From contig CADCHG010000025.1 in the NCBI GenBank assembly GCA_902801155.1, positions 1 to 32,500 of the forward strand: 32,500 nucleotides of DNA. Reading direction: 5' to 3'. This document shows positions 16,927-27,213 of this stretch, piece by piece. The notes under the pieces were generated by a model. It was given only the letters and a program-made list of their open reading frames with translations, made no database searches and was not told the DNA's origin. Source of the DNA: an uncultured Prevotellaceae bacterium. Its GTDB lineage: Bacteria; Bacteroidota; Bacteroidia; Bacteroidales; Bacteroidaceae. Every line of letters starts with the position of its first letter. Positions within the stretch are counted from its first letter, which is position 1. Made by a program: the position numbers and the translations under genes.

Positions 16927-18084
16927 ATGAAGAGACGCAGGTTTGCTATATATATATTAATGTGTATGACACTTGGTGTTTGTGCACAGACAGACAGCGT
17001 TTCTGTTTATGACACCCCAGATTCCGATGAAATCGTGGCAGATGCATCGGAATCAGATGCTTTACAACCTGAGAAGAAAAAAGGCTGTTGGTTTGGCAGG
17101 ACTTGTAAAAACGTTTTCGGCTTCTTTACTGCAGAACCGGACACAATGTTTATTGAGCCACAGCGCTATAACTTCACGGTTATGGCACAGACAACCCTTA
17201 CCGATGACTATTTCACAATAGAAGGTGAGGATGAACATGTGGTTTCGTTTGCTCCTTCCAGAAAACTGAAACTAGGACCTTTCTTTGGTTGGAGATGGCT
17301 CTTCTTTGGATATGTATTCAATGTGAATACTATTAATCTGAGTTCCAAGCATATTGATATTAATACAACGTTATATACGCCAGCAATAGCCGTTGACCTC
17401 GTTTACCGAAAGCTCGGTGACGGTTATACACTAAGGTCAATGCAGAATGGCGAACATGATGCTACCGATATGCTTGAAGGCATGGAGATTGACGGTCTTG
17501 ATATCAATGTCAGATCGGTCAATGCGTACTATGTCGTGAACAAACGCAAATACTCGCATCAGGCAGCCTTCAACCAAACCAACCGACAGCTTAAGAATGC
17601 CGGCTCTTGGATATTCGGAACAGGTTACAACCGATGTTCTGTGTCAATGGATTGGGGGGCATTCAAGAAGCAGGTGAAGAAAAGGGTAAAAGGCGATGAG
17701 CGTTATATGATAAATGACTCTGCCTTGGTATTCAATAAGATGAGTTACCGAAGTGTGCCTCTATCAGTAGGATACGGATACAATTGGGTATTTGCCAAGA
17801 ACTGGCTCTTCGGTGCCCAGATGTTAGGTTCCTTATCATATATGTGGTCGCACGGAGACAATTATGACACATCTCTTAAGGGGATGGTTAAGGATTTCAA
17901 AATCAATAACTTCACCTTTGATGGTACGGTACGCCTCGGATTGGTATGGAATAATGCAAAATGGTTTGCAGGAGCAAGTGCCATTTATCATACCTACCAC
18001 TATCATCAGGACAAGCTCCGAGCGGATAATATATTCGGACAGCTCAATATATATGTGGGCTATAACTTCTGGAGAAAGAAATAA
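16927..18084 (+). CDS. DUF4421 family protein
   Basis: The protein has 385 residues from ATG 16927. A signal peptide (KRRRFAIYILMCMTLGVCAQ) is followed by a low-complexity acidic part, and then a DUF4421 body with DTMFIEPQRYNFTVMAQ, KLGPFFGWRWLFFGYVF and many alternating aromatic strands to the C-terminal YVGYNFWRKK. The strand pattern and aromatic C-terminus suggest an outer-membrane beta-barrel. The frame extends upstream to 16888, but that would overlap the oxidoreductase gene and bury the signal peptide, so I prefer the later ATG. Function is unknown. Confidence 0.82.
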   Translation: MKRRRFAIYILMCMTLGVCAQTDSVSVYDTPDSDEIVADASESDALQPEKKKGCWFGRTCKNVFGFFTAEPDTMFIEPQRYNFTVMAQTTLTDDYFTIEGEDEHVVSFAPSRKLKLGPFFGWRWLFFGYVFNVNTINLSSKHIDINTTLYTPAIAVDLVYRKLGDGYTLRSMQNGEHDATDMLEGMEIDGLDINVRSVNAYYVVNKRKYSHQAAFNQTNRQLKNAGSWIFGTGYNRCSVSMDWGAFKKQVKKRVKGDERYMINDSALVFNKMSYRSVPLSVGYGYNWVFAKNWLFGAQMLGSLSYMWSHGDNYDTSLKGMVKDFKINNFTFDGTVRLGLVWNNAKWFAGASAIYHTYHYHQDKLRADNIFGQLNIYVGYNFWRKK

Positions 18085-18109
18085 GTACTAATCAATAATA
18101 ACGCGAATT

Positions 18110-18973
18110 ATGAAGATAAGAACAATTGCCATTCTGCTGTTATGCATGGTGTTCTCAATGGGAGCGTCTGCCTATCAGACAAAGAAGGATATGGAGCGCA
18201 TCGAGCGATTGCTTGCCGATGCACAGAAACTGCCTAAGGATTCTAACCTTATGCTTCATTTCGGAAAACAGTTTCTTAATGTTCCTTACGTTGCGCATAC
18301 TCTTGACCTTAACATGGAAGAGGAGAAACTTGTGGTTAATACTCGTGAACTCGATTGTACTACATTCGTGGAGAATGTGCTTGCGCTCACGCTATGTGCA
18401 CAGCGTGGCGAGACGAAATTCACAGACTTTGAAAACCAACTCCAGCAGATTCGCTACCGCAATGGCAAGGTGGAATACACACGTCGTCTTCATTATTTCA
18501 CATTATGGATAGAGGATAATGCCCGTATGGGATATGTAACAAAGGTTGAGAGCCAGTATATGCCTTTCACAGCAGTTCAGCACGTTAAGGCTGACTATAT
18601 GTCAAAGCATGTAAAGGACTATGCCATGCTTGCTGCTCATCCAGAATGGCTGGAAGGTATAAAAGATATGGAGTCTATCATCACAGGAAATTATTACCGC
18701 TATATTCCGAAGAAGAATATCAATAACTCTAATATCCTTCGTCAGACAATCAAGAATGGTGACATCATTGCAATCCTAACCAAGAAGAAGGGACTCGACA
18801 CTTCACATATCGGTATTGCCGTATGGGGAAAAGACGGTCTTCATCTCATGAATGCGTCGTCTATTCATAAAAAAGTGGTAATAGAACCTATGGTTTTACA
18901 GAAATATATGGAAAAACACCCTTCTCAGATTGGAATTAGGCTCTGTAGAGTTGTGGATTTGAAAAAAAATTAG
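18110..18973 (+). CDS. DUF1460 amidase-like protein
   Basis: The 287-residue protein has a signal peptide (MKIRTIAILLLCMVFSMGASA). DUF1460 proteins have an NlpC/P60-like papain fold and several are N-acetylmuramoyl-L-alanine amidase-like peptidoglycan enzymes. The expected nucleophile is C83 in ELDCTTFVENVLAL, and the histidine is H233 in LDTSHIGIAVW. RLHYFTLWIEDNARMGYV is a family-specific block. A role in peptidoglycan turnover or recycling in the periplasm is inferred. It closes the run OmpH-like, oxidoreductase, DUF4421, DUF1460. Confidence 0.88.
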   Translation: MKIRTIAILLLCMVFSMGASAYQTKKDMERIERLLADAQKLPKDSNLMLHFGKQFLNVPYVAHTLDLNMEEEKLVVNTRELDCTTFVENVLALTLCAQRGETKFTDFENQLQQIRYRNGKVEYTRRLHYFTLWIEDNARMGYVTKVESQYMPFTAVQHVKADYMSKHVKDYAMLAAHPEWLEGIKDMESIITGNYYRYIPKKNINNSNILRQTIKNGDIIAILTKKKGLDTSHIGIAVWGKDGLHLMNASSIHKKVVIEPMVLQKYMEKHPSQIGIRLCRVVDLKKN

Positions 18974-18981
18974 TACCTTTG
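18974..18981 (+). promoter_or_regulatory. -7 box for the ABC-F gene
   Basis: TACCTTTG directly abuts the stop codon of the DUF1460 gene, and a GTTG sits about 20 nt upstream as a weak -33 box. The leader would be about 45 nt with the repeat gtacttcagagtacttc. Confidence 0.6.
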
Positions 18982-19023
18982 CACCCGAATTCAGGAAAAT
19001 GTACTTCAGAGTACTTCGTATAA

Positions 19024-20646
<1,623 letters not shown>

Positions 20647-20649
20647 AAT

Positions 20650-20683
20650 AAAAAGGGCGCCACTTGGCGCCTTTTTTATTTTA
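20650..20683. terminator. Bidirectional terminator between ABC-F and gluQ
   Basis: AAAAAGGGCGCC and GGCGCCTTTTTT (20650-20677) form a 12-bp stem with an ACTT loop, with T-rich flank on the plus strand and A-run giving T-run on the minus strand. The two genes converge here. Confidence 0.88.
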
Positions 20684-20687
20684 ACAG

Positions 20688-21686
20688 TCAATTGATTGTA
20701 ATATCATTTGTTGGAACTTTCTCCCAAGTGAAGATTTTGAGCAATTCTTCCGTATTCATCGGTTCGGGACGATCTGTCTGTCCTGCATAATATGCGATTT
20801 CACCGATTATCTGCTCAGGTGTATATTGCGAGCGTAAAACCCCCATATCCAAGCTTTTATCGCGTTTGCTGAGCCTTTGTCCCGCCTCGTTGCATAGCAA
20901 GGGGAAATGGATGAACTCAGGAGCTGGTAGCGAAAGAATATTGTAGAGATACAGTTGCTGCGATGCAGATAGAAGTAAGTCTCGGCCTCTTACTACCTCG
21001 GTAATTCCCATCAGCGCATCATCCACCACAACCGCGAGTTGATATGCCCATGCGCCGTCTTTTCTGCGTAGCACGAAATCTCCGCAATGAGTGGTAAGAT
21101 TCACGCTTTGTACTCCGTAATGACCATCTGTGAAATCTATTTGCATATCAGGAACATAGAGTCTTATTGCTGCAGGAGTACTTGATGTGATTCTTTCTGC
21201 TTCTTTAGAAGGTATATTGGCAGGTCTGCAAGTACCTTTGTAAACAATTCTTCCGTCAGATTCGTGAGGTGCTTGTGTTGCCATTATGTCGGCACGTGTA
21301 CAGGTGCAAGGGTAGGTGAGACCGGTTTTATTCAGCCTGTTCAGATATTCCTCATATATCTCAGAACGCTGACTTTGAAGATAAGGACCGCAGTTGCCTC
21401 TATTCTCCGTACCGCCTTCATCCCAGTCAAGCCCAAGCCATCGAAGGTCATCTTCCAGTTGAAGGGCATATTCGAGCTTGCATCTTTGAGGGTCAAGGTC
21501 TTCTATCCTGAGTACCCACAAACCGCCCTTTTTCTTGACCGATAGCCATGAAAGCAAGGCGGCATACACATTACCAAAGTGCATGCGACCTGATGGAGAG
21601 GGTGCAAAGCGACCTTTTGCCTCTCCTTTCGTCCTCGCCTGTATATGATTGCGACTGATTTCTTTTGGCTTATAGAAAACTTCCAT
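20688..21686 (-). CDS. gluQ: Glutamyl-Q tRNA(Asp) synthetase
   Basis: GluQ-RS attaches glutamate to the queuosine at position 34 of tRNA(Asp). It resembles the catalytic half of glutamyl-tRNA synthetase, and the 332 residues without an anticodon-binding domain fit. Seen: GRFAPSPSGRMHFGN (HIGH-like motif), LRIEDLDPQR, the zinc ligands CTC then YKGTC, and QRLSKRD (KMSKS-like). Start choice: the frame runs to 21755, but a -7 box at 21694-21701 lies just upstream of ATG 21686, so the longer form would start before the promoter. The mRNA is probably almost leaderless. Confidence 0.92.
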   Translation of the reverse strand: MEVFYKPKEISRNHIQARTKGEAKGRFAPSPSGRMHFGNVYAALLSWLSVKKKGGLWVLRIEDLDPQRCKLEYALQLEDDLRWLGLDWDEGGTENRGNCGPYLQSQRSEIYEEYLNRLNKTGLTYPCTCTRADIMATQAPHESDGRIVYKGTCRPANIPSKEAERITSSTPAAIRLYVPDMQIDFTDGHYGVQSVNLTTHCGDFVLRRKDGAWAYQLAVVVDDALMGITEVVRGRDLLLSASQQLYLYNILSLPAPEFIHFPLLCNEAGQRLSKRDKSLDMGVLRSQYTPEQIIGEIAYYAGQTDRPEPMNTEELLKIFTWEKVPTNDITIN

Positions 21687-21693
21687 TTGATTG

Positions 21694-21701
21694 CAAAGAT
21701 A
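21694..21701 (-). promoter_or_regulatory. Promoter -7 box of gluQ
   Basis: TATCTTTG on the minus strand ends 7 nt before the ATG, so transcription begins at or within a few bases of the start codon. The -33 box is weak. Confidence 0.55.
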
Positions 21702-21797
21702 ATAAAAAATGTGCTGAAAACCTCGATAGAACCGAGAAAAAAAGAGAAATTTCACTTATTTATATATTATTTTTTCGTTACTTTAAGGATATTTGCT

Positions 21798-21805
21798 TAA
21801 CTTTG
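21798..21805 (+). promoter_or_regulatory. Promoter -7 box of pyrK-pyrD
   Basis: TAACTTTG fits the -7 consensus and lies 30 nt before pyrK. The region 20 nt upstream is T-rich (tttttcgtt) with no exact TTTG. Confidence 0.6.
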
Positions 21806-21834
21806 CAGTCAAATAAATATAGTACTACATTAAA

Positions 21835-22611
21835 ATGAAGAAATACTGTTTAGACCTTACGGTGAAATCGGTAGAACACATAAATGATAAGTATGTTCTT
21901 CTGAAACTTACTGATGAGAATCCACTCCCTGAGATGATTCCGGGACAATTTGTAGAAATTCAGGTTGACGGATCAAAGACAACATTCCTGCGTCGTCCTA
22001 TTTCTATCAATGATGTTGACCGTGAGGACAATACGCTGCACTTGCTTATCGCTTGTATAGGCGACGGTACACGTCAGCTAGGCACTCTTACTGTCGGTGC
22101 TAAGGTGAATATCGTTCTGCCTTTGGGTAACGGTTTCACAATGCCTGCATCCCCAGAGAAGAAACATCTTCTTGTTGGTGGCGGCGTAGGTGTGGCTCCT
22201 CTTCTGTATCTCGGCCGTAAGATTAAGGAAATGGGCGGTGAGCCCGTTTTCCTGCTCGGTGCGCGTAGCAAGAAGGATTTGCTTATGCTCGATGAATACA
22301 GGAAAATCGGACGTGTGTTCATCACTACAGAAGATGGTTCTGAGGGCGAGAAGGGCTTTGTCACCAATCATTCTGTGCTTTCAAGCGAGACATTCGACAT
22401 GATTAGCACTTGCGGTCCTAAGCCTATGATGATGGCTGTGGCTCGTTATGCTTCAAATGCAGGCATAGAGTGTGAGGTAAGTCTTGAGAACAAGATGGCA
22501 TGCGGCGTAGGTGCTTGTCTCTGTTGTGTAGAAGACACCATCGACGGCCATGTTTGTGTATGTAAGGAAGGTCCAGTTATAAACATAAAGAAACTGAAAT
22601 GGCAGATTTAA
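21835..22611 (+). CDS. pyrK: Dihydroorotate dehydrogenase electron transfer subunit
   Basis: PyrK carries FAD and a [2Fe-2S] cluster and passes electrons from PyrD to NAD+ in pyrimidine synthesis. The 258 residues fit. The FAD-binding segment is [10 protein letters not shown], and the NAD-binding start is [17 protein letters not shown]. The C-terminal cluster ligands are seen in [17 protein letters not shown] followed by HVCVC. The gene overlaps pyrD by 13 nt, so the subunits are translationally coupled, as expected for the PyrDB type. Confidence 0.95.
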   Translation: MKKYCLDLTVKSVEHINDKYVLLKLTDENPLPEMIPGQFVEIQVDGSKTTFLRRPISINDVDREDNTLHLLIACIGDGTRQLGTLTVGAKVNIVLPLGNGFTMPASPEKKHLLVGGGVGVAPLLYLGRKIKEMGGEPVFLLGARSKKDLLMLDEYRKIGRVFITTEDGSEGEKGFVTNHSVLSSETFDMISTCGPKPMMMAVARYASNAGIECEVSLENKMACGVGACLCCVEDTIDGHVCVCKEGPVINIKKLKWQI

Positions 22612-23504
22612 AAGTAAATATCGGTAATCTCAGGATGAAGAATCCGGTGATGACTGCATCGGGAACATTCGGCTATGGCATAGAGTTTCAGGATTTCGTT
22701 CCTCTCGATGAAATCGGCGGTATCATTGTCAAGGGCACTACTCTTCAGGCTCGTGAGGGCAACCCATATCCACGTATGGCTGAAACTGCACAGGGAATGC
22801 TCAACTGTGTCGGACTTCAGAACAAGGGCGTAAGCTATTTCTGCAACAATATCTATCCTCAGATCAAGGATATCGACACTAATATGATTGTCAATGTCAG
22901 CGGTAATTCTCCAGAGAACTATGCAGAATGTGCTGCCCGCATTGATGCTTTGGATAAGATTCCTGCCATCGAACTTAATATCTCATGCCCTAACGTAAAG
23001 ACTGGTGGAATGGCATTCGGTGTTACGGCGAAAGGTGCTGCAAGTGTTGTGCGCGAAGTTCGTAAGGCATACAACAAGACTCTCATCGTGAAGCTCTCAC
23101 CTAACGTTACGGATATCACTGAGATAGCTCGCGCGGTTGAAGCAGAAGGTGCAGATGCCGTATCTCTCATAAACACTCTTATGGGAACAAGTATCGACAT
23201 AGAGAAACGTTGCTTCAACCTCTCTATCGGTACTGGTGGTTTGAGCGGTCCTGCCGTAAAGCCAGTAGCTCTCCGCATGGTTTATCAGGTGGCAAAGTCC
23301 GTTCACGTTCCTGTAATTGGTCTTGGAGGTATATCTACTGCAACAGATGCCATCGAGTTCCTTATGGCAGGTGCTACAGCTATTGAGATTGGTACGGCTA
23401 ATTTCCTTGATCCTGCTGTTACCAAGAAGGTGAAGGACGGTATTGACCAGTGGCTTGACTCTCACGGTTGCAAGTCCGTACAGGAAATCATCGGAGTTCT
23501 ATAA
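22599..23504 (+). CDS. pyrD: Dihydroorotate dehydrogenase B, catalytic subunit
   Basis: This FMN enzyme oxidises dihydroorotate to orotate in de novo pyrimidine synthesis. The 301-residue length is that of the NAD-linked class 1B. The N-terminus reads [13 protein letters not shown]; substrate- and FMN-binding segments include [24 protein letters not shown] with the class-1B cysteine in [13 protein letters not shown] and [19 protein letters not shown]. It starts inside the pyrK coding end. The partner gene next door confirms the class. Confidence 0.96.
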   Translation: MADLKVNIGNLRMKNPVMTASGTFGYGIEFQDFVPLDEIGGIIVKGTTLQAREGNPYPRMAETAQGMLNCVGLQNKGVSYFCNNIYPQIKDIDTNMIVNVSGNSPENYAECAARIDALDKIPAIELNISCPNVKTGGMAFGVTAKGAASVVREVRKAYNKTLIVKLSPNVTDITEIARAVEAEGADAVSLINTLMGTSIDIEKRCFNLSIGTGGLSGPAVKPVALRMVYQVAKSVHVPVIGLGGISTATDAIEFLMAGATAIEIGTANFLDPAVTKKVKDGIDQWLDSHGCKSVQEIIGVL

Positions 23505-23603
23505 TCTGCAGTTTAGAACCGAGTTTGTGACGTCGTCATACTTTCGTCGTTTCTCAGCTATGGTCTTCACGAATATCACAAACTACTTAACCCTATTACA
23601 ATT

Positions 23604-24167
23604 ATGAAAAATCTTGGATCAAAGCCGTGGATTCTTCCACAACCGGTACTGATTATCGGAACTTATGACAAGGATGGTAAGCCAAACGCCATGAATGCTG
23701 CTTGGGGCGGACAATGGGATATGCACGAAATCATTATCTCCCTGGGCTCTCATGCTACTACAGATAATCTCAAGGACAATTCTGACCTCACCGTTTCCTT
23801 TGCTACTGTTGATACGATGGTTGCCTCTGACTATGTTGGAATCGTGAGTGGTAGGAATGTAGCCGACAAGATGGAAAAGACAGGCTGGACAATAGAGAAA
23901 GCACCTAATGTGAATGCTCCTGTGTTCAAGAATCTCCCTATGACGTTAGAGTGTCGTGTGAAGCAGAAGATAGACGAGTCGGAAACTGGCTACTTCCTTG
24001 TGGCTGAGATTGTGAACATTCTTTGCGATGAGAAATATCTTGCTGCTGACGGCAATCCAGATGTGGAGAGGATGGGGCTTATAACCTATAATCCTGTTCA
24101 CCACACCTACATTCAGTTGGGCAAGACCGTTGGTAAGGCCTTCTCTGACGGCAAGCAACTAAAGTAA
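23604..24167 (+). CDS. Flavin reductase family protein
   Basis: This 187-residue protein has the FMN-binding split-barrel fold of the flavin reductase-like family. Characteristic are PVLIIGTYDKDGKPNAMNAAW, followed by GGQWDMHEIIISLGSHATT and SDLTVSFATVD near FMN, and GNPDVERMGLITYNPVHHTYIQLG at the end. It is cytosolic. Such proteins reduce flavin with NAD(P)H or bind flavin for an unknown partner. The gap to pyrD is 99 nt and contains an 8-bp inverted repeat (GTTTGTGA at 23523, TCACAAAC at 23576) and TGACGTCGTCA, so it may have its own control. A strong terminator follows. Confidence 0.88.
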   Translation: MKNLGSKPWILPQPVLIIGTYDKDGKPNAMNAAWGGQWDMHEIIISLGSHATTDNLKDNSDLTVSFATVDTMVASDYVGIVSGRNVADKMEKTGWTIEKAPNVNAPVFKNLPMTLECRVKQKIDESETGYFLVAEIVNILCDEKYLAADGNPDVERMGLITYNPVHHTYIQLGKTVGKAFSDGKQLK

Positions 24168-24169
24168 TT

Positions 24170-24214
24170 TTCAACCCCAATCGGACAAATGATCGATTGG
24201 GGTTGAACTTTTAT
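24170..24214 (+). terminator. Terminator after the flavin reductase gene
   Basis: TTCAACCCCAATCG (24170-24183) pairs perfectly with CGATTGGGGTTGAA (24194-24207), a 14-bp stem, followed by CTTTTATT. Confidence 0.9.
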
Positions 24215-24291
24215 TATTACTGTCCGGGGAAACCAATATAACTTGCCTTTCATCACAATTTTGAATTTTGTTAAACCTATAAATAGGACAA

Positions 24292-24424
24292 AAACAATAA
24301 AAAAACTTAATGTCTTAGAGTCCCGTTCCTCGCCTCTTGCTGCTATGCGTATTTGTTTTTCTGGTAAGTCTTGAGACTTCCCGATAAAACAAATCCACAT
24401 ATCAGGCCTACGGCAAGACATTAA
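24292..24424 (-). ncRNA. Structured RNA, candidate 6S RNA
   Basis: On the minus strand a long interrupted hairpin ends in a U-rich tract. The closing stem is CTTAATGTCTT/AAGACATTAAG (11 bp). CCGU/ACGG and GCC/GGC pair next, followed by a large asymmetric internal loop, then UAUGUG and AUUUGUUUU pairing with AAAACAAAU and CGCAUA, and an apical AAGUC-UCAA-GACUU hairpin. One long rod of about 120 nt with a central bulge is the architecture of 6S RNA, which binds RNA polymerase. I favour the Bacteroidetes (6S-Flavo) type by shape and size only. The 3' T-run sets the strand. No convincing promoter box was found. The 145-residue frame across it is spurious. Confidence 0.55.
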
Positions 24425-24582
24425 GGTAAAAAACAGGAAAAAGCATATAACCGTCAGCATTAAGGTTGTGATAGACTTTTTTATGTTTTTTCCTTTATGT
24501 TCCAACCCTTGCAGAGGGTAGTGAGCCCCCGGGGAAGAAACTGCCGCCATGTGAATATTCTAATTAGGCTTTTCTGCGCTAG

Positions 24583-24628
24583 CCTTCCCTGCCCCTTCAC
24601 GGGGAAGGGTGCCTGCAAGGCGGGAAGG
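24583..24628. repeat. GC-rich palindromic block
   Basis: CCTTCCC (24583) pairs with GGGAAGG (24622) around nested CCCCTTCACGGGG and GCCTGCAAGGC hairpins. It resembles in style the elements at 1307-1430 and 31964-32109. The gap between the structured RNA and the DUF418 gene is otherwise without a gene. Confidence 0.45.
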
Positions 24629-24651
24629 GGTCTGTTCTGCCTTCGCTCAAG

Positions 24652-24739
24652 GTCCGTTTTAGGTCCGTTATAAGTCCGTTGTAAGTCCGTTCCTTAGAAT
24701 GGGAGGAAAATGGGACTTACAAGGGATTTGCAAGGGAAT
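24652..24739 (-). repeat. 11-nt-period element at the 3' end of the DUF418 gene
   Basis: Eight units of 11 nt in register on the sense strand: attcccttgca, aatcccttgta, agtcccatttt, cctcccattct, aaggaacggac, ttacaacggac, ttataacggac, ctaaaacggac. The first two lie inside the coding end and include the stop codon. The TCCC half followed by the ACGGAC half matches the elements after uvrA and pepD. Confidence 0.8.
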
Positions 24740-26009
24740 CGCTTGAGACTTGCAGTAAAGTAGAAATTAACATCAAAAAAAAGAATTTCATTCTATTTTT
24801 TCTTAGCGGTAGCCACGCTCCATAGGTCAGCATACGCCATATCCATTCCAAAGGACCGTAGGTAAATATTCTTAGCCACAGATGTGCACAGACTGCCTGA
24901 AATAGGAATATTCCTACAGATGTGAGTATCACTTGTGGTAAAGACATCTGCATTCCCCATCCCAAACCGACACCGTAGAACAGTATGACTGCAATGACAG
25001 ACTGTGATATATAGCATGTCAGAGCCATTTTCCCTGGATAGGAGAAAAGAACTTCCATACGACTGCTATAAAGGACAAAAGTAGCCATATATGCCAAACC
25101 AAGAGGATATATGCTGAATGTCTCTACGATTGTATGTATTGGTGAGATTAGATGAAAGCCAGTAATAGCATCATGGGCATGCAGTATAGCGAAGGGAGTG
25201 CCTATGGCAAAGCCAATCTTCATCATATTCGTAAGCAGCCTTCTATGTGCTGTTATGTCTGCATAGATACGTTTCTTACCAATCCATAAACCTACAAGAA
25301 ATAGGCCTAGAACCTTAAGATATCGGTCGCTGGAGATAAACTCAGTCATGCGCTCAAATGCTCCCATAATCAGGAATTTGAGTAAATCGGTATATGACTG
25401 TCTGTCATGTAGCCATTCTCCCCAGTCGCCAATTCCAAAACGATTCTGCCAGTAGTCCATTTGTCTGAAAAACCATGAACATGGATTTAGGTTAAAGACA
25501 TATACTATTGTTGATGAAACTATTGGGAGGCATAGAAAAAATGCTGCCCAACGCAGTATCATCTTTTCTGAACAATTCCAGAAGAAGGGTAGGAGCATTC
25601 CCATAGCCGCATAGAGCATTAAAATATCGCCGCTCCATAGCAGCATCAGGTGAGCAAAGCCGAATCCGAGCAGCAATAGCATCCTCCGATAGAATATGCG
25701 CATGCCATTTGCTCCGCGTTGTATGGCATTGCCAATGATTATGCTGAAGCCAATACCGAAAAGGACGGAGAATATGGTGTAGAATTTGCCGTCAACAAGA
25801 AGGTACAGTAGGAAATTTGCAATAGTATCGCTCCTGTCTACTTTTACGTTTACCGTATGTCCTACGTCATAAAAAGCGTAAAGCGTAAGTTCCTTATAGT
25901 TTGCCATACATACCCCCAATAGCGCAAAACCGCGTAGGGCGTCTAGCTTTTTTATTCGTTTTCTGATAGGTCCTGCCTTGTCTGATAGAGTGGTATTGCC
26001 TTTGTTCAT
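24717..26009 (-). CDS. DUF418 family membrane protein
   Basis: The protein has 430 residues and about nine or ten hydrophobic segments. The DUF418 hallmark RIKKLDALRGFALLGVCMAN is at residues 18-37 and the C-terminal signature YGPLEWIWRMLTYG is near 390. The family resembles acyltransferase-3 membrane proteins and is unproven biochemically; envelope modification is a guess. After that signature the protein normally ends soon; here about 30 more residues follow, ending SSDSLANPL, the last part encoded by an 11-nt-period repeat, so the tail may be recent. It is last in a minus-strand run with the phosphatase and hydrolase genes. Confidence 0.85.
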   Translation of the reverse strand: MNKGNTTLSDKAGPIRKRIKKLDALRGFALLGVCMANYKELTLYAFYDVGHTVNVKVDRSDTIANFLLYLLVDGKFYTIFSVLFGIGFSIIIGNAIQRGANGMRIFYRRMLLLLGFGFAHLMLLWSGDILMLYAAMGMLLPFFWNCSEKMILRWAAFFLCLPIVSSTIVYVFNLNPCSWFFRQMDYWQNRFGIGDWGEWLHDRQSYTDLLKFLIMGAFERMTEFISSDRYLKVLGLFLVGLWIGKKRIYADITAHRRLLTNMMKIGFAIGTPFAILHAHDAITGFHLISPIHTIVETFSIYPLGLAYMATFVLYSSRMEVLFSYPGKMALTCYISQSVIAVILFYGVGLGWGMQMSLPQVILTSVGIFLFQAVCAHLWLRIFTYGPLEWIWRMLTYGAWLPLRKNRMKFFFLMLISTLLQVSSDSLANPL

Positions 26010-26048
26010 CCTTTTATCTTCAAAACTATGCCTAAGTTATGGGTAGAG

Positions 26049-26588
26049 TTACAGAGATATGTTGAGCACTCTTATTTCTGCATTACTGAATGCTGGAACA
26101 TCATGGTAGTTGCATTTGTAATATGCAGCAATGAGGTTTCTCGCAAACTGTCCATGAGTCACAATAATGAATGTTTCATCAGCATATAGCTTCTGCAATT
26201 CTGACAATGCCTTATTAGCGCGCTCATAGATTCCTTCCTCTGTTTCTGCCATACCATCAGGAAATATCCATTTCCCATTAATACGATACTTCTTACTCGC
26301 TTCTGCGATTGTCATTCCCGTAAACTTGCCCCAATCGCGTTCTCGAAGAATCTCAATAGGGATTACCGGAATATGTAGCTCGTCGGCAATAATTTGAGCT
26401 GAGTCCGTGGCGCGTTTTAGGTCGCTCGTCACAATCCTTGTGAATCTCACGTTCTCTTGGGCTAGTTGTTTGGCAGTAGTGCGAACCTGAGCCTTACCTT
26501 TTTCTGTAAGTGTTCCTGGCATGTGACCTTGCAGAATAGCCTGAAGGTTTTCTTCCGTCTCACCGTGTCGTACTATGTATATAATCAT
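26049..26588 (-). CDS. Histidine phosphatase family protein
   Basis: The protein has 179 residues and belongs to the phosphoglycerate mutase-like superfamily. The phosphohistidine motif is IYIVRHGETEEN (R7, H8). The second conserved region is VTSDLKRATDSAQII, the acid/proton donor region is ILRERDWGKFTG, and the second histidine is in FIIVTHGQFARN. The substrate is not predictable; small broad-range phosphatases (CobC/PhoE-like) look like this. It is cytosolic. Its start codon abuts the 7-nt-period repeat that fills the gap to the hydrolase gene. Confidence 0.92.
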   Translation of the reverse strand: MIIYIVRHGETEENLQAILQGHMPGTLTEKGKAQVRTTAKQLAQENVRFTRIVTSDLKRATDSAQIIADELHIPVIPIEILRERDWGKFTGMTIAEASKKYRINGKWIFPDGMAETEEGIYERANKALSELQKLYADETFIIVTHGQFARNLIAAYYKCNYHDVPAFSNAEIRVLNISL

Positions 26589-26630
26589 TACTCTTTCTTC
26601 TTTACTCTTTCTTCTTTACTCCTTACTCTA
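26589..26630. repeat. Six 7-nt units filling the gap between two genes
   Basis: tactctt, tcttctt, tactctt, tcttctt, tactcct, tactcta run without a break from the start codon of the phosphatase gene into the last codons and stop of the hydrolase gene. On the sense strand this is a purine-rich leader with TAA in more than one frame. Confidence 0.8.
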
Positions 26631-27213
26631 ACATCAGCATCTTCTCTATCAATGGTACATACCACGTCTTAACTTCTTCTGCCGTCGGTGTGTGACCTCC
26701 CGGGAAACTATAGGCATTCGTATAGTATTTCAAAAACAGAGGTTTGTAATGAGCCAAAGAGTCCTGTTCTCCGAAAATCCCCCAGATTTTATCCTTCCAG
26801 TATGGACTAACGTTTTTGAACTGCTCTTTTTGCAATTCCTCGAATTCACTTATCAGAGCTTCATCAATAACGAAATCCTGTTTGCCATCCATGCGTGGAG
26901 ACTTGTACTGATGTTCTCCTATACGTGGTTTGAGGAATTCCGTCATTTCCAGATGCGGATTACCAAGCAAGGCCGGTATTCCAACAATAGGGGCTATAAT
27001 CTGAGCAAGAAACGAGCCGTTGCTGTTGCCTACCAGTAAGTCGGGTTTTTCCTTGTCGCAAAGCTGTTGAACGAATGTCAAGGCCTCTTTGGGATGAATA
27101 GGCAGGTCAGGAGTAATTACACGTACTCTTCCTTCAAATGCTTCATGTAATGCAATTGCAGGAATACAACTTCCGCTGGCAAAGAAACCGTGTAGGAACA
27201 GTATTGTCTTCAT
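26623..27213 (-). CDS. Small alpha/beta hydrolase (YqiA-like esterase)
   Basis: The 196-residue protein matches the small esterase group (YqiA/UPF0227 type). The oxyanion region is FLHGFFASGSC (residues 6-16). The nucleophile elbow is VGNSNGSFLAQ, with S64. The acid is likely in IFGEQDSLAHY and the histidine in PGGHTPTAEEV. It is cytosolic with no signal. The substrate is unknown. Gaps of 13 nt to the upstream fusion gene and 34 nt to the downstream phosphatase gene indicate an operon. Confidence 0.85.
   Translation of the reverse strand: MKTILFLHGFFASGSCIPAIALHEAFEGRVRVITPDLPIHPKEALTFVQQLCDKEKPDLLVGNSNGSFLAQIIAPIVGIPALLGNPHLEMTEFLKPRIGEHQYKSPRMDGKQDFVIDEALISEFEELQKEQFKNVSPYWKDKIWGIFGEQDSLAHYKPLFLKYYTNAYSFPGGHTPTAEEVKTWYVPLIEKMLMLE

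Noticed and set aside
21687-21755. N-terminal extension of gluQ
   Set aside because: It spans the -7 box and is not part of the family.
24113-24550. 145-codon minus-strand frame
   Set aside because: It crosses the flavin reductase 3' end, its terminator and the structured RNA; the peptide is explained by the RNA.
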